Of a stretch of DNA of 64,000 nucleotides, positions 32,838 to 44,564 are shown in pieces. The stretch covers positions 131,127,373 through 131,191,372 of the forward strand of contig OY987299.1 in the NCBI GenBank assembly GCA_963920635.1. The letters run 5' to 3'. Made by a program: the position numbers and the translations under genes. Under the pieces are notes generated by a model. It had not been told where the DNA came from. It made no database searches and saw only the letters and a list, made by a program, of their open reading frames with translations. The first letter of the stretch is position 1; each line of letters starts with the position of its first letter. The stretch is from Pseudeuparius sepicola (Eukaryota; Arthropoda; Insecta; Coleoptera; Anthribidae).

Positions 32838-33559
32838 TTATACCCCCGATTTTCACGAAAACCATTTTGCGATTTTGTTTATTCAAAATCTGACACCAGA
32901 GCGCTAATCAGGATAATTCCAATACCATATAACAAATTTGAACAATAATATACAGGGAGTTCCATTCCAATTCATATTCTTTTAAAAAACATAGGTATTA
33001 TTATCGATATTATTGGTAATCAAAAGTCAATCGAAGGCAACTGATACAAAACAGTTTTTATGAAGTTTCCAGTATTTAAACTTTTCAGAAATTTCATAAA
33101 TATTAAAAAATATCAAAAATAATATATTTTTTTAATGGTGTTCAATTTTTATTGTTTAAAACAAATAAGGTATCTAAATATGGACAACAAAGGACCGTGT
33201 TTAGAACATTAATTTTTGATAAAGAAAGAAAGACGTTATATCTTAAAATAGACTTGTCATATAGGGTTTTCTATCATCTGTTGAAGCTACCACAATAAAA
33301 ATGAATCGCCCTTTAGGAAATTACCATCCAAGAGCCAAAATCTTAAAATAGCTTCTCTGCAATGGATGGAAAGGATTTGGAATGGGATTGTATGTTTCGT
33401 TGAGGAATCCAGGAACCAGATTATGATGGTCTTATCTGTGTTCGAACAGAAGACATTGGTTACCGTTTCCTCAGTCCAACGGTATCATTTTCTTCGCCTC
33501 TTTCTTCAAAGATACAAACGTTCGAAATTCGAAACTGCGACCATTGTAAACTCGCGGTG
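32838..33559. other. Foldback fragment, then spacer
   Basis: Bases 32838-32950 match the right arm of the 14934-15900 foldback (inverted): CCCCGATTTTCACGAAAACC, then TTCAAAATCTGACAC. A TACAGGGAGTTCC end starts at 32951 without a detectable partner. From there to 33559 nothing is recognised. Confidence 0.4.
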
Positions 33560-34040
33560 TGGCACCGTCGCAATCTACTCCGAAGTAAGTCATGTCGCCG
33601 GAGATATTATTCCCGTCCAATAATGGACGGTAATGAACTGACTCATTACGGCCATAAAGCCCCGGCCCATCCTAGGTTCGCTTGGTTCTATTGAGCCCGG
33701 AATTGGCGGTCGATTCAGCGCGCGGATTTTTGAAAAGTGCGCGGCTCGTGGGTTGCCCCATTCAGCGGTGATTACCCCACATCCATAACGTTGCCGAGAC
33801 GATGACAAAGATGTTGGCGGGTACGCGCTTTCTTCTGCCGGCCCGAGGTCGATGGAGCCGGGAAGATTACAGGATGGACAGAGTTTAATTGAAATAGTAC
33901 CGAGGGGGAGGCGTACCAAAAAGGCAAATGCAATTTTTTTTGCCGAAGTCTAAAACGCGGGGTAAAATCAACCTTAGTACCCCAGTATCTAGGCGCTCCG
34001 GTACGCTGTGTTGCCGCTTGTGCGCGCCGCGCAGTTAAGG
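33560..34040. other. GC-richer island
   Basis: Bases 33640-33990 include AAGCCCCGGCCCATCCTAGG, GGTCGATTCAGCGCGCGG and GCCGGCCCGAGGTCGATGG. Overlapping minus-strand frames (33590-33919, 33772-34059) are long only because of composition and have no domain I know. Candidate host segment. Confidence 0.35.
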
Positions 34041-34049
34041 CGTACCGAT

Positions 34050-35532
34050 CACGATACACTTATCCACGGTATGTCATTGCGCATCCATATGTCTATCTCT
34101 GTCGCACCTTGTGACGTCAGTTGCGAATCAGAATTTAAATTGCTCCATATGTTTTACACAGCAATAGATACTTTTTTATGGGTTTTTGCTTATTTTAAAC
34201 GTTTACTTTTAAATAAATGTTGCTAAAAATATGCAGATTATATTACTAGATAAATGAATGAATATTTAAGGTACATCCAATAAAACACAAGCATTTCTTA
34301 ACGTTGCCATGGCAACTTGTGTATTTTTTCGGCAATCACCCTCCCATAAGCACCTAGCTGTAAGATTAATAAGTGGAAATCTCCCTCCTATACAACAATA
34401 ACACCAGTCACCATATGTCACCAATTTAATTGTATTTTCAAGTAGTTTTGACATGCAATTTTCGTACCGATCTCCCGCCAGCATGAATTAAAATTCCGGA
34501 AATTTTTTCTCGGTTGCGAATTTTTTAAGAAAATTTTCAAGAAATTCGCACCTCGAAAAAAATTTCCGGAAATAATTCATGCTCTAGGGAGACTATAAGT
34601 GATAAAAAACACATTTAATTTGATAATTATAATTTTACAAATAATTTGTTTTCTTTGCGTTTTAGCTAATCGTATGCATGCAAATAAAATTGATGTATAT
34701 TTTGTTAAATTAACAGGATGTTTCTTTTAAAAGACCGTAGACAACAAAAAAAATCATATAGGTATCTAAATAATACATTTATTGTAAGTAAGGTAATCCT
34801 GAACTAAGTTTTGGCTTCTATCGACACAAACTCTGCATCGAATAAAAGTATTTTACAGATGACTTGTTATAGGAAAAGATATTGATAAATAAAATTCAAA
34901 GCCTTACCAAAAATATAACATTTTCCGTCCAGTGTTTATGTCGGTTTATGTCAATTAAAGCCTTATTTACCAATTAATGCACACAAGCCTCAACACAAGC
35001 ACCAACCTGCACAACTAAGGTCTAGTTCATAGTTAAACAACAAACAAAACAACATAATAAATAGTGAGTAAATTTTAACCATTACAAGGCTAATTTTTTA
35101 TTGCACATTCTATTTTATTTACTGTATAAACCAGGCATAAACTCTGTCGAGTCCCCTTTTTTAATGCTCTGTTCTATATATAATCTGTTTCTTTACCAGA
35201 TTATTGTCCTTGGGAAATCTACAATACTTAATTTCCGTTCCCTTACTGTTTTTATTATTATTTGGACATATATATATACGCTGACTGCACATCCCGGCAT
35301 TTTTGGCCTATTTCAAAGCACTGTCGTGCTGGACTGACGATCAGTCAGTTGTTTACACTTTTTTCTTGACACATTAAACTGTAAACTATACAAAATCGTA
35401 AAACACAACCGCAGCCGCCATTAAACACCATGCAATATTTAGAATTCGTGATTCGCAAATGACGTAGATGCGCATAGTTGCCTTGTTTTCGGATTCGTTA
35501 GTGACATACCGTGGGTAAGTGTATCGTGGTAC
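34050..35532. mobile_element. Candidate 1.5-kb element with about 90-bp inverted ends
   Basis: ACGATACACTTATCCACGG followed by TATGTCATTGCGCATCC on the left corresponds to inverted ACGATACACTTACCCACGG and TATGTCAC-type sequence ending at 35532. Both sides continue with a TGACGTCA(G/T)TTGCGAATC-like motif further in. The interior contains a palindromic MITE at 34481-34588 and no recognised protein. Boundaries are uncertain. Confidence 0.45.
34481..34588. mobile_element. 108-bp palindrome
   Basis: AGCATGAATTAAAATTCCGG and AAATTTTTTCTCG on the left are answered by CGAAAAAAATTT and CCGGAAATAATTCATGCT on the right. Only a short loop separates the arms. Probably a small MITE. Confidence 0.65.
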
Positions 35533-35539
35533 CGATAAC

Positions 35540-35700
35540 CGGCCCACTCGCTGCCGACAGCTGTTCGGGTGAACGACACGGCGCGGCGGGGCGCGCGGCT
35601 AGGCTCAATCGCCAGTAATGCCGAGTCGAAGGCAGAAGGAAGAACTCGGTCTCTCCCGGCGTTTCGCACTGTGGGCCGTAGAAGCCGCACAGTACATACA
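35540..35700. other. GC-rich island
   Basis: CACTCGCTGCCGACAGCTG and GCGGCGGGGCGCGCGGCTAG stand out against the AT-rich flanks. Frames on both strands (35439-35828 minus, 35569-35868 plus) overlap and lack a domain. Confidence 0.35.
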
Positions 35701-36684
35701 TGCTCTTGTATACTGTTGCTTGGGGTACCATATAATATAAGTAGAATAGGCTTGCTACACGAGAAAATTACTACCGGTACAATCTTATCGAAATACAGGT
35801 ATAGTGCGCGTTTGTACATTTTGGGCACAGTAGTTGTAACTGATGCTCAACTTTTTTGGGAGCATTAGGTACATTGATATTTACAAAATAAGAAAAGGAT
35901 TGAAGCGAGTTAAAAAGGCAATAAATTAATTTCCATGATATCTTAATAGTCAGGAGAATACCTATATTTTTATACTTCTGAAACCGTTAGCGCCATCTAT
36001 GAAAAGTGGCTAAAACTGCAGTTGTTTACATTACAATACCGAACACGTAGTTTGAGTTTTGTGTAAAGTTACAGTGTAAAATTGGATGCATGTGTATAAG
36101 AAAACAGTGATCTTCTATTAAAGGTAAGGAAATACTTGCAAGTATAGACACCGATAAAAATGTTATTGTTTGGATCATAACACCACTTAAGTATTTAAAA
36201 TTTAAGCATTTAGAAAAATGTGAGGTTAGAACTTGTATTTATAAGCAGTTTCTACATTTGAACAAATTGTAACCATTTGGTTACATTGCAAATGCGTACA
36301 AAACTGTATATACAGTGTGGAACAGCCAAATAGAATAAATTCAATATCTTCATATTTTGCACATCTCAATAATGTGGCGAAACACGCCAATTTTAGATTA
36401 TAAAATGACATAGTGCAACCTAAAAATTTCATCCCTAAATTCAAGTCCTTTTGCATGGCAGCTGCAACCCCCAAATTTCTAATTTGGAAGTAGGGGTTTG
36501 TGATACCTCATTTGAAGGAAAATTACACATGTTGCCAGGAAAATTCTTAAATGCTTAAATTCTTTCATAAATCCTTAAATGCCCTATTGTAAGTTTAATA
36601 AATTCACCATACCAATCGTTAACAAAATATTTACTTAAAATTGTTAGTTAATCCGTTAGTAGAAAAAAAAAGCTAGTTTTGATG
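35701..36684. other. AT-rich spacer, nothing recognised
   Basis: The stretch has no repeat copies and no conserved frame. An 82-codon minus-strand frame (36226-36474) has no domain. Confidence 0.25.
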
Positions 36685-37600
36685 TTGTCAGTCTTTTTAC
36701 AAATATGTCCCTGTCGACAAATCATTGAATATTTTTCGCAGAAAGTTAGAAAACGATCAGACTTTAGTAGAAAAGACAAATTTTAGTATAGATGCAATAT
36801 TAGAACTAACAACACTATGTGTTAAAACCGACAACTAGGTAGGACATGAATTTTACCTTTATCACAATAAAAATTTATTCATAGAAGATTTTAAACAAAT
36901 TGAGTTGACTGGATGTGTTCACCAACCTATAATATTTGGTGGAGATATGTAGATGACATTTTTGTTATATTATTATGGGAACATGGAGTAGATGAATTAA
37001 ATTCATTATTAAATTTTATGAACTCGCAAGAACCTTCTATTAAGTTTACCCGTTGACGTCAACGGTTTACCCTAGAAATGTCAAATAATAATCAATTACT
37101 TTTCTTAGATGTTTCCATATTAAAATCTGATAGTATAGAACCAACACATACTAATAGATATCTCCATTATGTTCTTAAAAAGAATAGTTATCCTACTGAA
37201 TTTGTTGAGCAAGTTTTTCAGGATTGATAACAAAATAACAGTGAATTAGAGAAATAAATCTGGTGGACCGATCAGTAAATTTAATTATCCCTTATATTCC
37301 TGGACTATCAGATAACCTAAAACCATTAAGATCGATGTTAGTTAAAACGAAACCATTTAACGAGTACAAGTTAAAAATTGCATTTATAAAATTCCTTGTG
37401 AATGTAGAAAGTTTTATGTTGAGGGGACTTGTAGGCCATTTAACGTTCGTTTAAAAGAACATAAAAATTATATGAGGCAAAATCAAGTTTTAGTAGTAAT
37501 TGTACTTATGACAATCTGGGAGGCCCTTGGGGACAACAATTAAACCTAAATTTTATCTTACCAAAATTTTGGGCATTTCATGAAAGAATATAGGTATACT
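36685..37600 (+). pseudogene. Penelope-like element: RT core and GIY-YIG remnant
   Basis: The plus strand reads, across frameshifts, a decayed LFTNVP-like motif (about 36690), RRKLENDQTLVEKTNFSID, FYLYHNKNLFIEDF, then the RT catalytic box WWRYVDDIFVI (YVDD) near 36950. After it come SQEPSIKFT, FLDVSILK and PTHTNRYLHY (about 37020-37170), LIIPYIPGLSDNLK (37275), and finally IYKIPCECRKFYVEGTCRPF, NVRLKEH, the GIY-YIG nuclease region (about 37380-37470). This order is diagnostic of Penelope-like retroelements. The GIY-YIG glycine-threonine position reads EGT. The copy has several stops and frameshifts, an incomplete 5' part and a lost 3' end. It is on the opposite strand to, and more complete in the RT than, the copy at 14500-16040. 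Confidence 0.88.
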
Positions 37601-38480
37601 ATAACGGTTACAATTTATTGTCACCTTATTTCCTAAAATATTCTTAATAGTTAGATTCCTACTAATAAAATAACATATTTAATTTAGTCCATTAAATACT
37701 AATACTAGTGATAATTAGTTCTAATGCAATTTAGTTATAGTTGCTTTTGTCTGTATCTATTTTTTCGGTAACATTTTCTAACAGTCCCTGTTTGTGGAAG
37801 TTAATATAAATTCCGAAACTAACTTATCTTCGTATATTATTAGTAATTATTGGGGCGTTCTATTCTGTAGTTTGGTATATTTCTTTTCAAATCGCCGCCG
37901 GATAGTCAGGTATTTCTTTATAAGTTCAAATACGTTTTTATTTAGATCGACGCAGGTTTGATATTGGAATTTTGGCGTATAGGAAAACCACGCCTCGCGA
38001 CGGTTCGGAAGGCGACTCGGTCACTTCCTCCGGTGCCGTGTCGAGGCGTGGGTGAAATTAAAATTAATAAGTGCCTAAAACCACCTAAGGTAACGAAATT
38101 TTCCTAATTTTGTTTTATTGCCTATTCCAATCAAACTTGTGTCTTTCAGGCAATTTAGATTACCCAATTGCCCACGCAAATTGGAGGAAACCTGCTATAT
38201 ACCGACACCGATTTTTTATGTCCGCCATTGCCATTTTGGAATCGTTTTGAGGCCTACTTTGGCGTCGCTGAGGGTGCAGGGTGAGCTACTAGAGGCGCAG
38301 TGAGGCAGCTGAGAACGGCTTGCGCCGTATCCATCAACTTCCGAGATTCCCATGACTCCCGGAAGAGCTAACTCCAACCACGTGAGCCTCTTGTAAGTCC
38401 GAACCAATTTGTCATACTTCTCTACCGTGCGGAAAACCACTTAAATGCCCAACCTGCTGACGTAACTTCCGATTTTTGCA
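37601..38480. other. Spacer with a GC-richer island (about 37970-38440)
   Basis: Bases 37985-38060 (CACGCCTCGCGACGGTTCGG) and 38215-38400 are GC-richer and unrepeated. Short overlapping frames on both strands show no domain. Confidence 0.3.
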
Positions 38481-39843
38481 TCCGACGAATCTCAAGTATT
38501 CATTAAACTTTCTATAAATTAATAAATTTAATTACGTAATTTTTTTAATAGCTATGTAAACCCCGATTGATCGATCAAAAGAGTGGTATTCCATTAATTA
38601 CCTGTAAATGTGATCTTCTGTGATATTATTTAAATTATAAAAAAAGTTATAAAGGAGCCAAGGCTCGAGGTTTTGTAGTACGTGAGTACGGGGACTGTTC
38701 TAAAATTATCAAATGTCTTTTACCGCCATATGTGGCGAATCAGTATGTAACTTTACCAGGATTTTCTTCTAATAAATTAGATGATTTTAAATTGTGTTAA
38801 TCACTTTAATTGTTTTGTGCGCGTCTTCTACTCCCCTCCTTCCAATACTTTTGTATTGGTGGCGCCCACTAACTTCAACTTCTAATTACATCAAAGGCAA
38901 AAAAAAATAGAAAAATATATAAACCAAGTTTCACTTTAAATTGTTACAATAATAATTTAATCTTTAAACTAAAAAAAATAAATAATAATAAAGACTCCAC
39001 GACCAGCCTCCGACTGTAGAGCTGCCGCGCTGTGTGACATAATATAATTTCCATTTCAATCTAGGAACGTCACAATACTAATTCCTTTAAAGGAAAAGTG
39101 GAACACCCTCATCTATAATAAATATTATAGGTTATAAAAGGTTGATATTTCTATATAAATAAACCGAGAGCCGTAAAACCAACCACTTTTATCGGTTCAA
39201 TAAAACTTTCTAATCGATACTATGCGACATCAATTCAGTTTCTAAATCTAATTTCTGGCCGGTGTAACCCGCAAGACGGTCGATTTGGGCCTCTCAGTTG
39301 GCCCCCCTCTGCGCATTGTAGGTGTTTGATTGAGACAAACCTCTTTTATGAGTTTATTATGTAAATAATGGATGGTTCGTGTCAGTTCGAATAAAGGATG
39401 TAACTTTTATGCTAATTTTATTATACTAATTTACTAAACGGTTCATTTTCAGCTGGTAATTAAGAAATAATTAATAACAAATGTATTTTGACGGCCCACG
39501 GACCACGCGCAGTTCCGGAGTGAAATACCACGCCGCGCCGGAGAAATTCTAGGTAATGTTGTATCACATTACAGAATGAAAAATAATTATCTATCACTGC
39601 TGAGGTAACAGCATGAAATTCTTGAATGTTAAGAAGTAAAAATGATGTAGGTACATTGTATGTACCAATTGATGCTTCCAATAATCTCGATTTCAACGTT
39701 TCTATAGCCTATATTTGTGTTAAATCAATTATTATTATCTTCATTAGATAGAAAACCAAACATAGATCTTGACAAGACAATTTTACAGTTTTCACTTTGC
39801 TTCACATTGCTGAAGGACGACCGGGTATAGTATAGTATTTCTA
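38481..39843. other. AT-rich spacer, nothing recognised
   Basis: No repeat copy or conserved frame. A small GC-rich patch at 39485-39540 contains CGCGCAGTTCCGGAG. Confidence 0.25.
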
Positions 39844-41211
39844 AAGTCACCTGAAACAGCATAAAAACTCTAATTGGCGTTACAAAAAAATAAGCGTCAA
39901 GCAGTTTTCGCAGTTTTCAAAATATACATATACAGTGTATCCACGGATGTACTTAACTATACTTCTTGTAAAATTTTTTATTTTCAATTCTTCGAAAAAA
40001 GTCATTCTTAATAAAAAAAAGTCTGCTTGTTCTTAAAATAAAATTGGCATGGAGTAAACTACCTCTATTTGTAGAGATAATGAAAAAAGTTATAAAGAAA
40101 ATTTGCTGAGCGTGGTAAGCTACTTAAGTGTACAAAATTTCAAAGCGTTAGGCCTACTTCGAATTTTTGATTTTTTTCTTCTTTTTCTTCGATTAAATAA
40201 TTTTCTGTAGGTAGTAAGACAAAACTTATAAATAAAAGTTACTCAGAATAGGAAACTGTGTATGATGGAAATTTTTTTGACAATTCCAAAATACAAAGTA
40301 GGCCTAGAATCGTAAAATTTTGTCATCATACGCAGTTTTCCATTCTGGGGAAGTTTTTTTAATACAGTTTTGTCGTACTATTTACAGAAAACCATTTATT
40401 TGACAAAAAAAGAGAATACAATAAAAAAATCGAAGTAGGCCTAACGCTTTGAAATTTTGTACACTTAAGTAGCTTACCACGCTGAGCAAATTTTCTTTAT
40501 AACTTTTTTCATTATCTCTACAAATAGAGGTAGTTTACTCCATGCCAATTTTATTTTAAGAACAAGCAGACTTTTTTTCTATGAAGAATGACTTTTTTCG
40601 AAGAATTGAAAATAAAAAATTTTACAAGTATAGTTAAGTCCATCGGTGGACACACTGTATATATACAAGCAACATAATATTTTACATTTAAGGTTTTTTT
40701 AAGGTTGCCGTCAAAGACAACGTAAAAGTTAATGTACCATATAATATTGTCAAAAGGTCTCTAAAAACTCACATCGATTATAACTATTTAAGCAAGAATA
40801 TCCTAAGATCTGTGAAATTATGGCACGCGTATTTACCGCATTTCGCTGCACAAGTGGCCAGCCGTCGAACAGTGTAACGCATGCAAATATTGGTGATATT
40901 ATATTAGGCGAGCATGCAGTCATTTGTTTTTACTACAATATCTATCTTCTCTGTCTCCTTCATCTCTTTTTACTACTAATACCAGGTTCGGTTTAATATG
41001 GTTAAAAAAGTGTTTTGTCTCGTATTTTATTGCCTGTTCTCGAGCTACCCTGGTAAAATATAAATGAACTTACTTGGAACACAGTGATATACGGGGCGCG
41101 ATTTATTTCATAGCGTTTACCACGCTGTGCTACTGGTAAAAATACCAAACTTATCAGCAGAAATCACCCGTATAAAATTCAAAGGTTTTTATGCTGTTCC
41201 ATAAGTAACTT
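39844..41211. mobile_element. TIR element Y, copy B
   Basis: It starts AAGTCACCTGAAACAGCAT and ends ATGCTGTTCCATAAGTAACTT. It follows copy A (8825-9394) through landmarks such as CGCATTTCGCTGCA, AGTGGCCAGCCGTCGAACAG and GGTTCGGTTTAATATGGTTA. It lacks the region of copy A from about 9395 to 10080 and carries a hairpin insertion at 39931-40659. Confidence 0.75.
39931..40659. mobile_element. Near-perfect hairpin foldback in element Y
   Basis: Ends are TACAGTGTATCCACGGATG and inverse CATCGGTGGACACACTGTA. Arms of about 340 bp (39931-40268 and 40316-40659) are almost identical in inverse, with a loop of about 50 bp. Copy A of the host element reads uninterrupted AAAATATACATATTCTACAA at the matching place (8911-8930), which is the empty site. 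A TATA-like duplication flanks the insertion. Confidence 0.9.
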
Positions 41212-41360
41212 CATTTAAACCATACTCTAAGAGCTAATATTGCATATTATGCTTTGAGAAAACAGTTTATCTGAAGGTTTCTTCTATGCTTTATCGGTCG
41301 CTAGAGTATAGTGAAAATTAAACCTACAATATAAAAAAATATGGCAAAAAAGTCTATATC

Positions 41361-41800
41361 TACAGGGTGGTCCAACCTTTAGTTACAAAACTTTAGGAAT
41401 CCACAGAAAACGCCAAAATAAGTAGATTTTTTCTTATAAATATGGATAGAGATCCTAACGGTTTTCGTTATACAGGGCGTTAAAGTTAATTTTTTTTCAA
41501 GTTTTTTTTTATTTTTCCTGAAGGAAGACAGTTAAGACAAACATGTTTGGTACAGTTTAGATACTCATCATTCAATTATAAATTAAAAATAATGCAGCCC
41601 ATCTACTTCCACCAGTGCCTGAGAGAGAGGGGTCAAGCATGATATGTTTAATACAAAATGATAAGCCACTGGAAAAGTAATTTTTTTATCTTTACCAAAT
41701 TTTCCAATCAATTATAAGAAAAAAATATTCTTGAATTTTTCCCGTTTTTGAAAGTTTCAGTTTTTGCGCGTTTTAATTATTTTAACAGAACTTTCCTTAA
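41361..41800. mobile_element. Foldback arm (family of 55006-56321), right arm absent
   Basis: It begins TACAGGGTGGTCCAACC and shares ACAAAACTTTAGG, GTAGATTTTTTCTTATAAA, GGAAGACAGTTA and ACAGTTTAGA(T/C)ACTCAT in order with the arms at 55006-56321. It also shares ATACAGGGCGTTAAAGTTAA with the arms of 4371-5538. No inverted partner follows. Confidence 0.6.
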
Positions 41801-41845
41801 TAACATTTTGCTGGTAAGACCTACATAAAGGCCACTTTGCTGGTG

Positions 41846-42000
41846 CGAAATAGTATATTTCATTACGAGTCTGGAAATAAAGATTTTTCCGTGCGCGCGT
41901 GACAAATTCCCGTGTGAGGCGCAGCCGAACACGAGAAGTCATGCAAGCGCGGAAAAATCTATTTCTGGACGTGTAATGAACGATATTTTTTATTATACTT
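41846..42000. mobile_element. 150-bp palindromic MITE; related hairpin at 42348-42395
   Basis: ATATTTCATTACGAGTCTGG and AAAGATTTTTCCGTGCGC are inverted at the right as GCGCGGAAAAATCT and ATTTCTGGACGTGTAATGAA. A TTTCCGTGCGC hairpin with GCGCACGGAAA recurs at 42348-42395. Confidence 0.6.
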
Positions 42001-42395
42001 CTTTGAAAACGGAAACCTAAAACATTTTATCGGCATATTATAATAAATTTAATTGACAAAAAATAAACAATGCAGACAATATAGTGTTTGGTATGTATGA
42101 TGCGTTTCCATGGTTACTCTCAAATTACTTCAAAGGTGCTTTGTTGTAAATTAGTTATTGTCAGATAAGGCGAATAAAACGTCAAAAATATTACAGAAAT
42201 GTATTTAAATATTGAAACACTTACGAATTAAAATACAAAATAGGTACATGTTAAATATCAGACAGCATAATATAGAGTTTCTTAAATTTAGTTTACTTTG
42301 CTGTATATTTATATTTTAAAGCCATATATTCGGTATTTTTATTTAGCGCACGGAAAGTTTTTCCGTGCGCTGTTTCCGTGCGCTAGCCCGAAAAA

Positions 42396-43440
42396 CCCCA
42401 TCTTTCATTATAGCTAAAACAGGTGAAAATAAGGTGTTTTCAAAGAAGTATAATAAAAAATTAGTTTTTTGTTGATTATCAGGACACATATTATGTTCTT
42501 TAGTTTTTGCTTTTTCTACTTAAGTTTAAATTGTAACTTTTGACAGCCGGTTATTCCTATTCCCTTGTTACTCAATGGTATGATTCACTTCGGTTTATTA
42601 CAAAACTGAATTCTTATTGGAAACCTTTAGAAACCAAATAGATAATAACAACGTACAAATTACCTTGATATTACTGTGTACTTAATTAAGTGAAACGTAC
42701 AGGCATCCACCCAACGTGTCTTAAATCATTTCATCACATCTGATTATTAGACGAAATTACAAGCCTGCGATTTTTCTTACATACGAATCGTAGAGTAGGT
42801 AATAAGCGCTGCGTTATTGTTTTCTGTTCCATCCGACCTTGACATATGAAGCACCGAATAGTACCATTAGAGAACTGTTTGTTATAGATAATTGATAGTT
42901 GTACTAACATTGAAGTGTCGGTGCGCGCTGCTCCTAAGCAAACAAATTGCGGTTTTTCTATACGATTCGCAGGTGCAGCGATGTGGAAAAGAAACCGACC
43001 ATCTAATGTTCTATTATAAAGCCGAAGTCGTGCCCTATTAGGCTGGATTTTTTTGGGGGTGGTCGCCCAATTGCAGAGACGTGACGAACTTGGCTTTGGG
43101 TGTAATTTTCGACGTTGTAATACAAGCAGTGATATATCGGTTTTGGAAATGATACAACTCACGCGTTATTGAATTAGGTTTGGTGGAGGTCGGCCGAGTT
43201 GTACATTCTATAACGTGTAATTTTTAAGAGGGTCTAAAATCTAAGACGGAACAAGCGCAATACTTGCCTATTAATAGTCGCAGGGGCTTCAGTTCTTAAA
43301 TGGTTTTAGTAGTAATTAAGCATTTTCGCATAATTAAAGTGCATAAAACAATAATTCCCGTTTTTTTAAAAAACTTAATAACGAAAACATTTCCATCATG
43401 TACCTAAATAACCATTTCTTCTTGATATATGGTTCAAATG
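42396..43440. other. Spacer with an unrecognised open frame
   Basis: A 142-codon minus-strand frame (42734-43162) beginning MSCIISKTDISLLVLQRRKL is the longest uninterrupted non-repeat frame of this part. It has no recognisable domain, no obvious neighbours and no promoter. It could be fortuitous, since the segment is somewhat GC-richer than average. The rest is AT-rich and without repeats. Confidence 0.25.
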
Positions 43441-43626
43441 AAGTCACTTGGAGCAGCATAAAAACGCTTGGGCGGCGTTTCCTTTGTAAAACAAGACTGA
43501 CTAAATTTTAGGCGGCGCGTGACCCTTAATAATACAAAAATTTTATTTAAATGCTCTAAAAAAGAATAAAATAAACTTTGAAATAATTAAAACCAAAGCA
43601 AACCAATAATTTTTGTTGTAGACCAA
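43441..43626 (-). mobile_element. TIR element Y, end fragment (copy C)
   Basis: It starts AAGTCACTTGGAGCAGCAT and runs, inverted relative to copy A, through GGCGGCGCGTGACCC, TTTTATTTAAATGCTC and ACCAAAGCAAACCAATAA. It keeps the single TTAA where copy A has its MITE. It is cut off by the hAT element at 43627. Confidence 0.7.
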
Positions 43627-43932
43627 CACGGGCGTAGCCAAGGGGGGGGTTTCGGGGGTTCAAACCCCCCCCGAAATAAGCAAAATATTACCTAATATTA
43701 TATCGAAAAAATACGAGGAGTGAAGAGTTAAATTATTATTACGTTTGAATATATGTAGTAATAGTAGCGCCTAGCGCCATCTTTTGACGAGAGGCAGACG
43801 CAGTTGCAGCCGAACTATTTTGTATTGTAGGGACACTTTGCGTTGTTTCTCGATTATTCGCCACGCCCCTCGGTCGAAATGAGCGGAACTTTGTGGAAGT
43901 TCGTGGAAGTTTCTGGACGGCTACTGGGCTGC

Positions 43933-43940
43933 TATATAAG
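43933..43940 (+). promoter_or_regulatory. TATA box of the hAT promoter, copy 2
   Basis: TATATAAG is followed about 30 bp on by an initiator-like GGCAGTATTG, 190 bp before the first ATG of the transposase remnant. A strong splice-donor word, GTAAGT, lies at 44051-44056. Confidence 0.5.
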
Positions 43941-44131
43941 CGGCGCCGCGGCGCGTGACCGCGCTTACGGCAGTATTGTTCCATGCGAACTCAAAGCGAA
44001 TAAAAGTGAAAAGTGGTGAACGAATAGTGAAGAAAATTAAGTGTACCGTGTAAGTGAGTAATTATTTTAGTGCACTGTTATTCGATGACCTTGTTAAGGA
44101 TAGATACGTGAATCATTATTACTGTCGAAAA

Positions 44132-44564
44132 ATGGAGGGGAAAAAAAGGAAGGGTGATAAACCTAAAGGTATGGACTACTGGAAAAAGTGGTTTAGTCAA
44201 GGTCAAGGGGTTTCTAATAAAGAAACTAATTTGGATTTAGCTATCAAAGCTTCAGCTACCTTGCATGCTGATAAGAAGACTGCCTACCCCGAAATCTAGT
44301 TTGGAATGCCTAGATATGTGCGATAAAAATCTTTATCCTAATATTTACACATTACTACAAATCTTCGCTACCATTCCTGTATCCACTGCTACCCCAGAAA
44401 GGTCTTTCTCGAGCCTAAGGAGACTGAAAAACTATTTACGAAACACTACAAGTGAAAACAGACTTAATGGTTTGGCTCTAATGAACATTCACTATGGAAC
44501 AGAAATTCATGCAGATGAAGTAGTGGATATATTTAAAAGAAAAAGCCGAAGATTTCTTCTTTAA
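44132..44564 (+). pseudogene. hAT transposase remnant (N-terminal piece and dimerisation domain)
   Basis: From the ATG at 44132 the N-terminal piece reads MEGKKRKGDKPKGMDYWKKW and stops at 44299. In the next frame, 44280-44564 gives SSLECLDMCDKNLYPNIYTL, IPVSTATPERSFSSLRRLKN and LNGLALMNIHYGTEI, the C-terminal hATC dimerisation domain, ending in a basic FKRKSRRFLL. Intact hAT transposases are several hundred residues longer, so the zinc finger and catalytic RNase-H-like parts are deleted at the join near 44270. hATC domains mediate transposase multimerisation. Whether this stub is translated is unknown. Confidence 0.82.

Noticed and set aside
33590..34059. Two long minus-strand frames of about 100 codons
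   Set aside because: Overlapping frames in a GC-richer island without domain, splice or codon-use support.
42734..43162. Host gene candidate of 142 codons
   Set aside because: Listed only within the spacer entry. No homology, promoter or splice evidence that I can see.
43739..43984. 81-codon frame antisense to the hAT transposase, present in both hAT copies (also 21939-22184)
   Set aside because: Conserved only because the two copies are nearly identical. It overlaps the hAT promoter and shows no domain.
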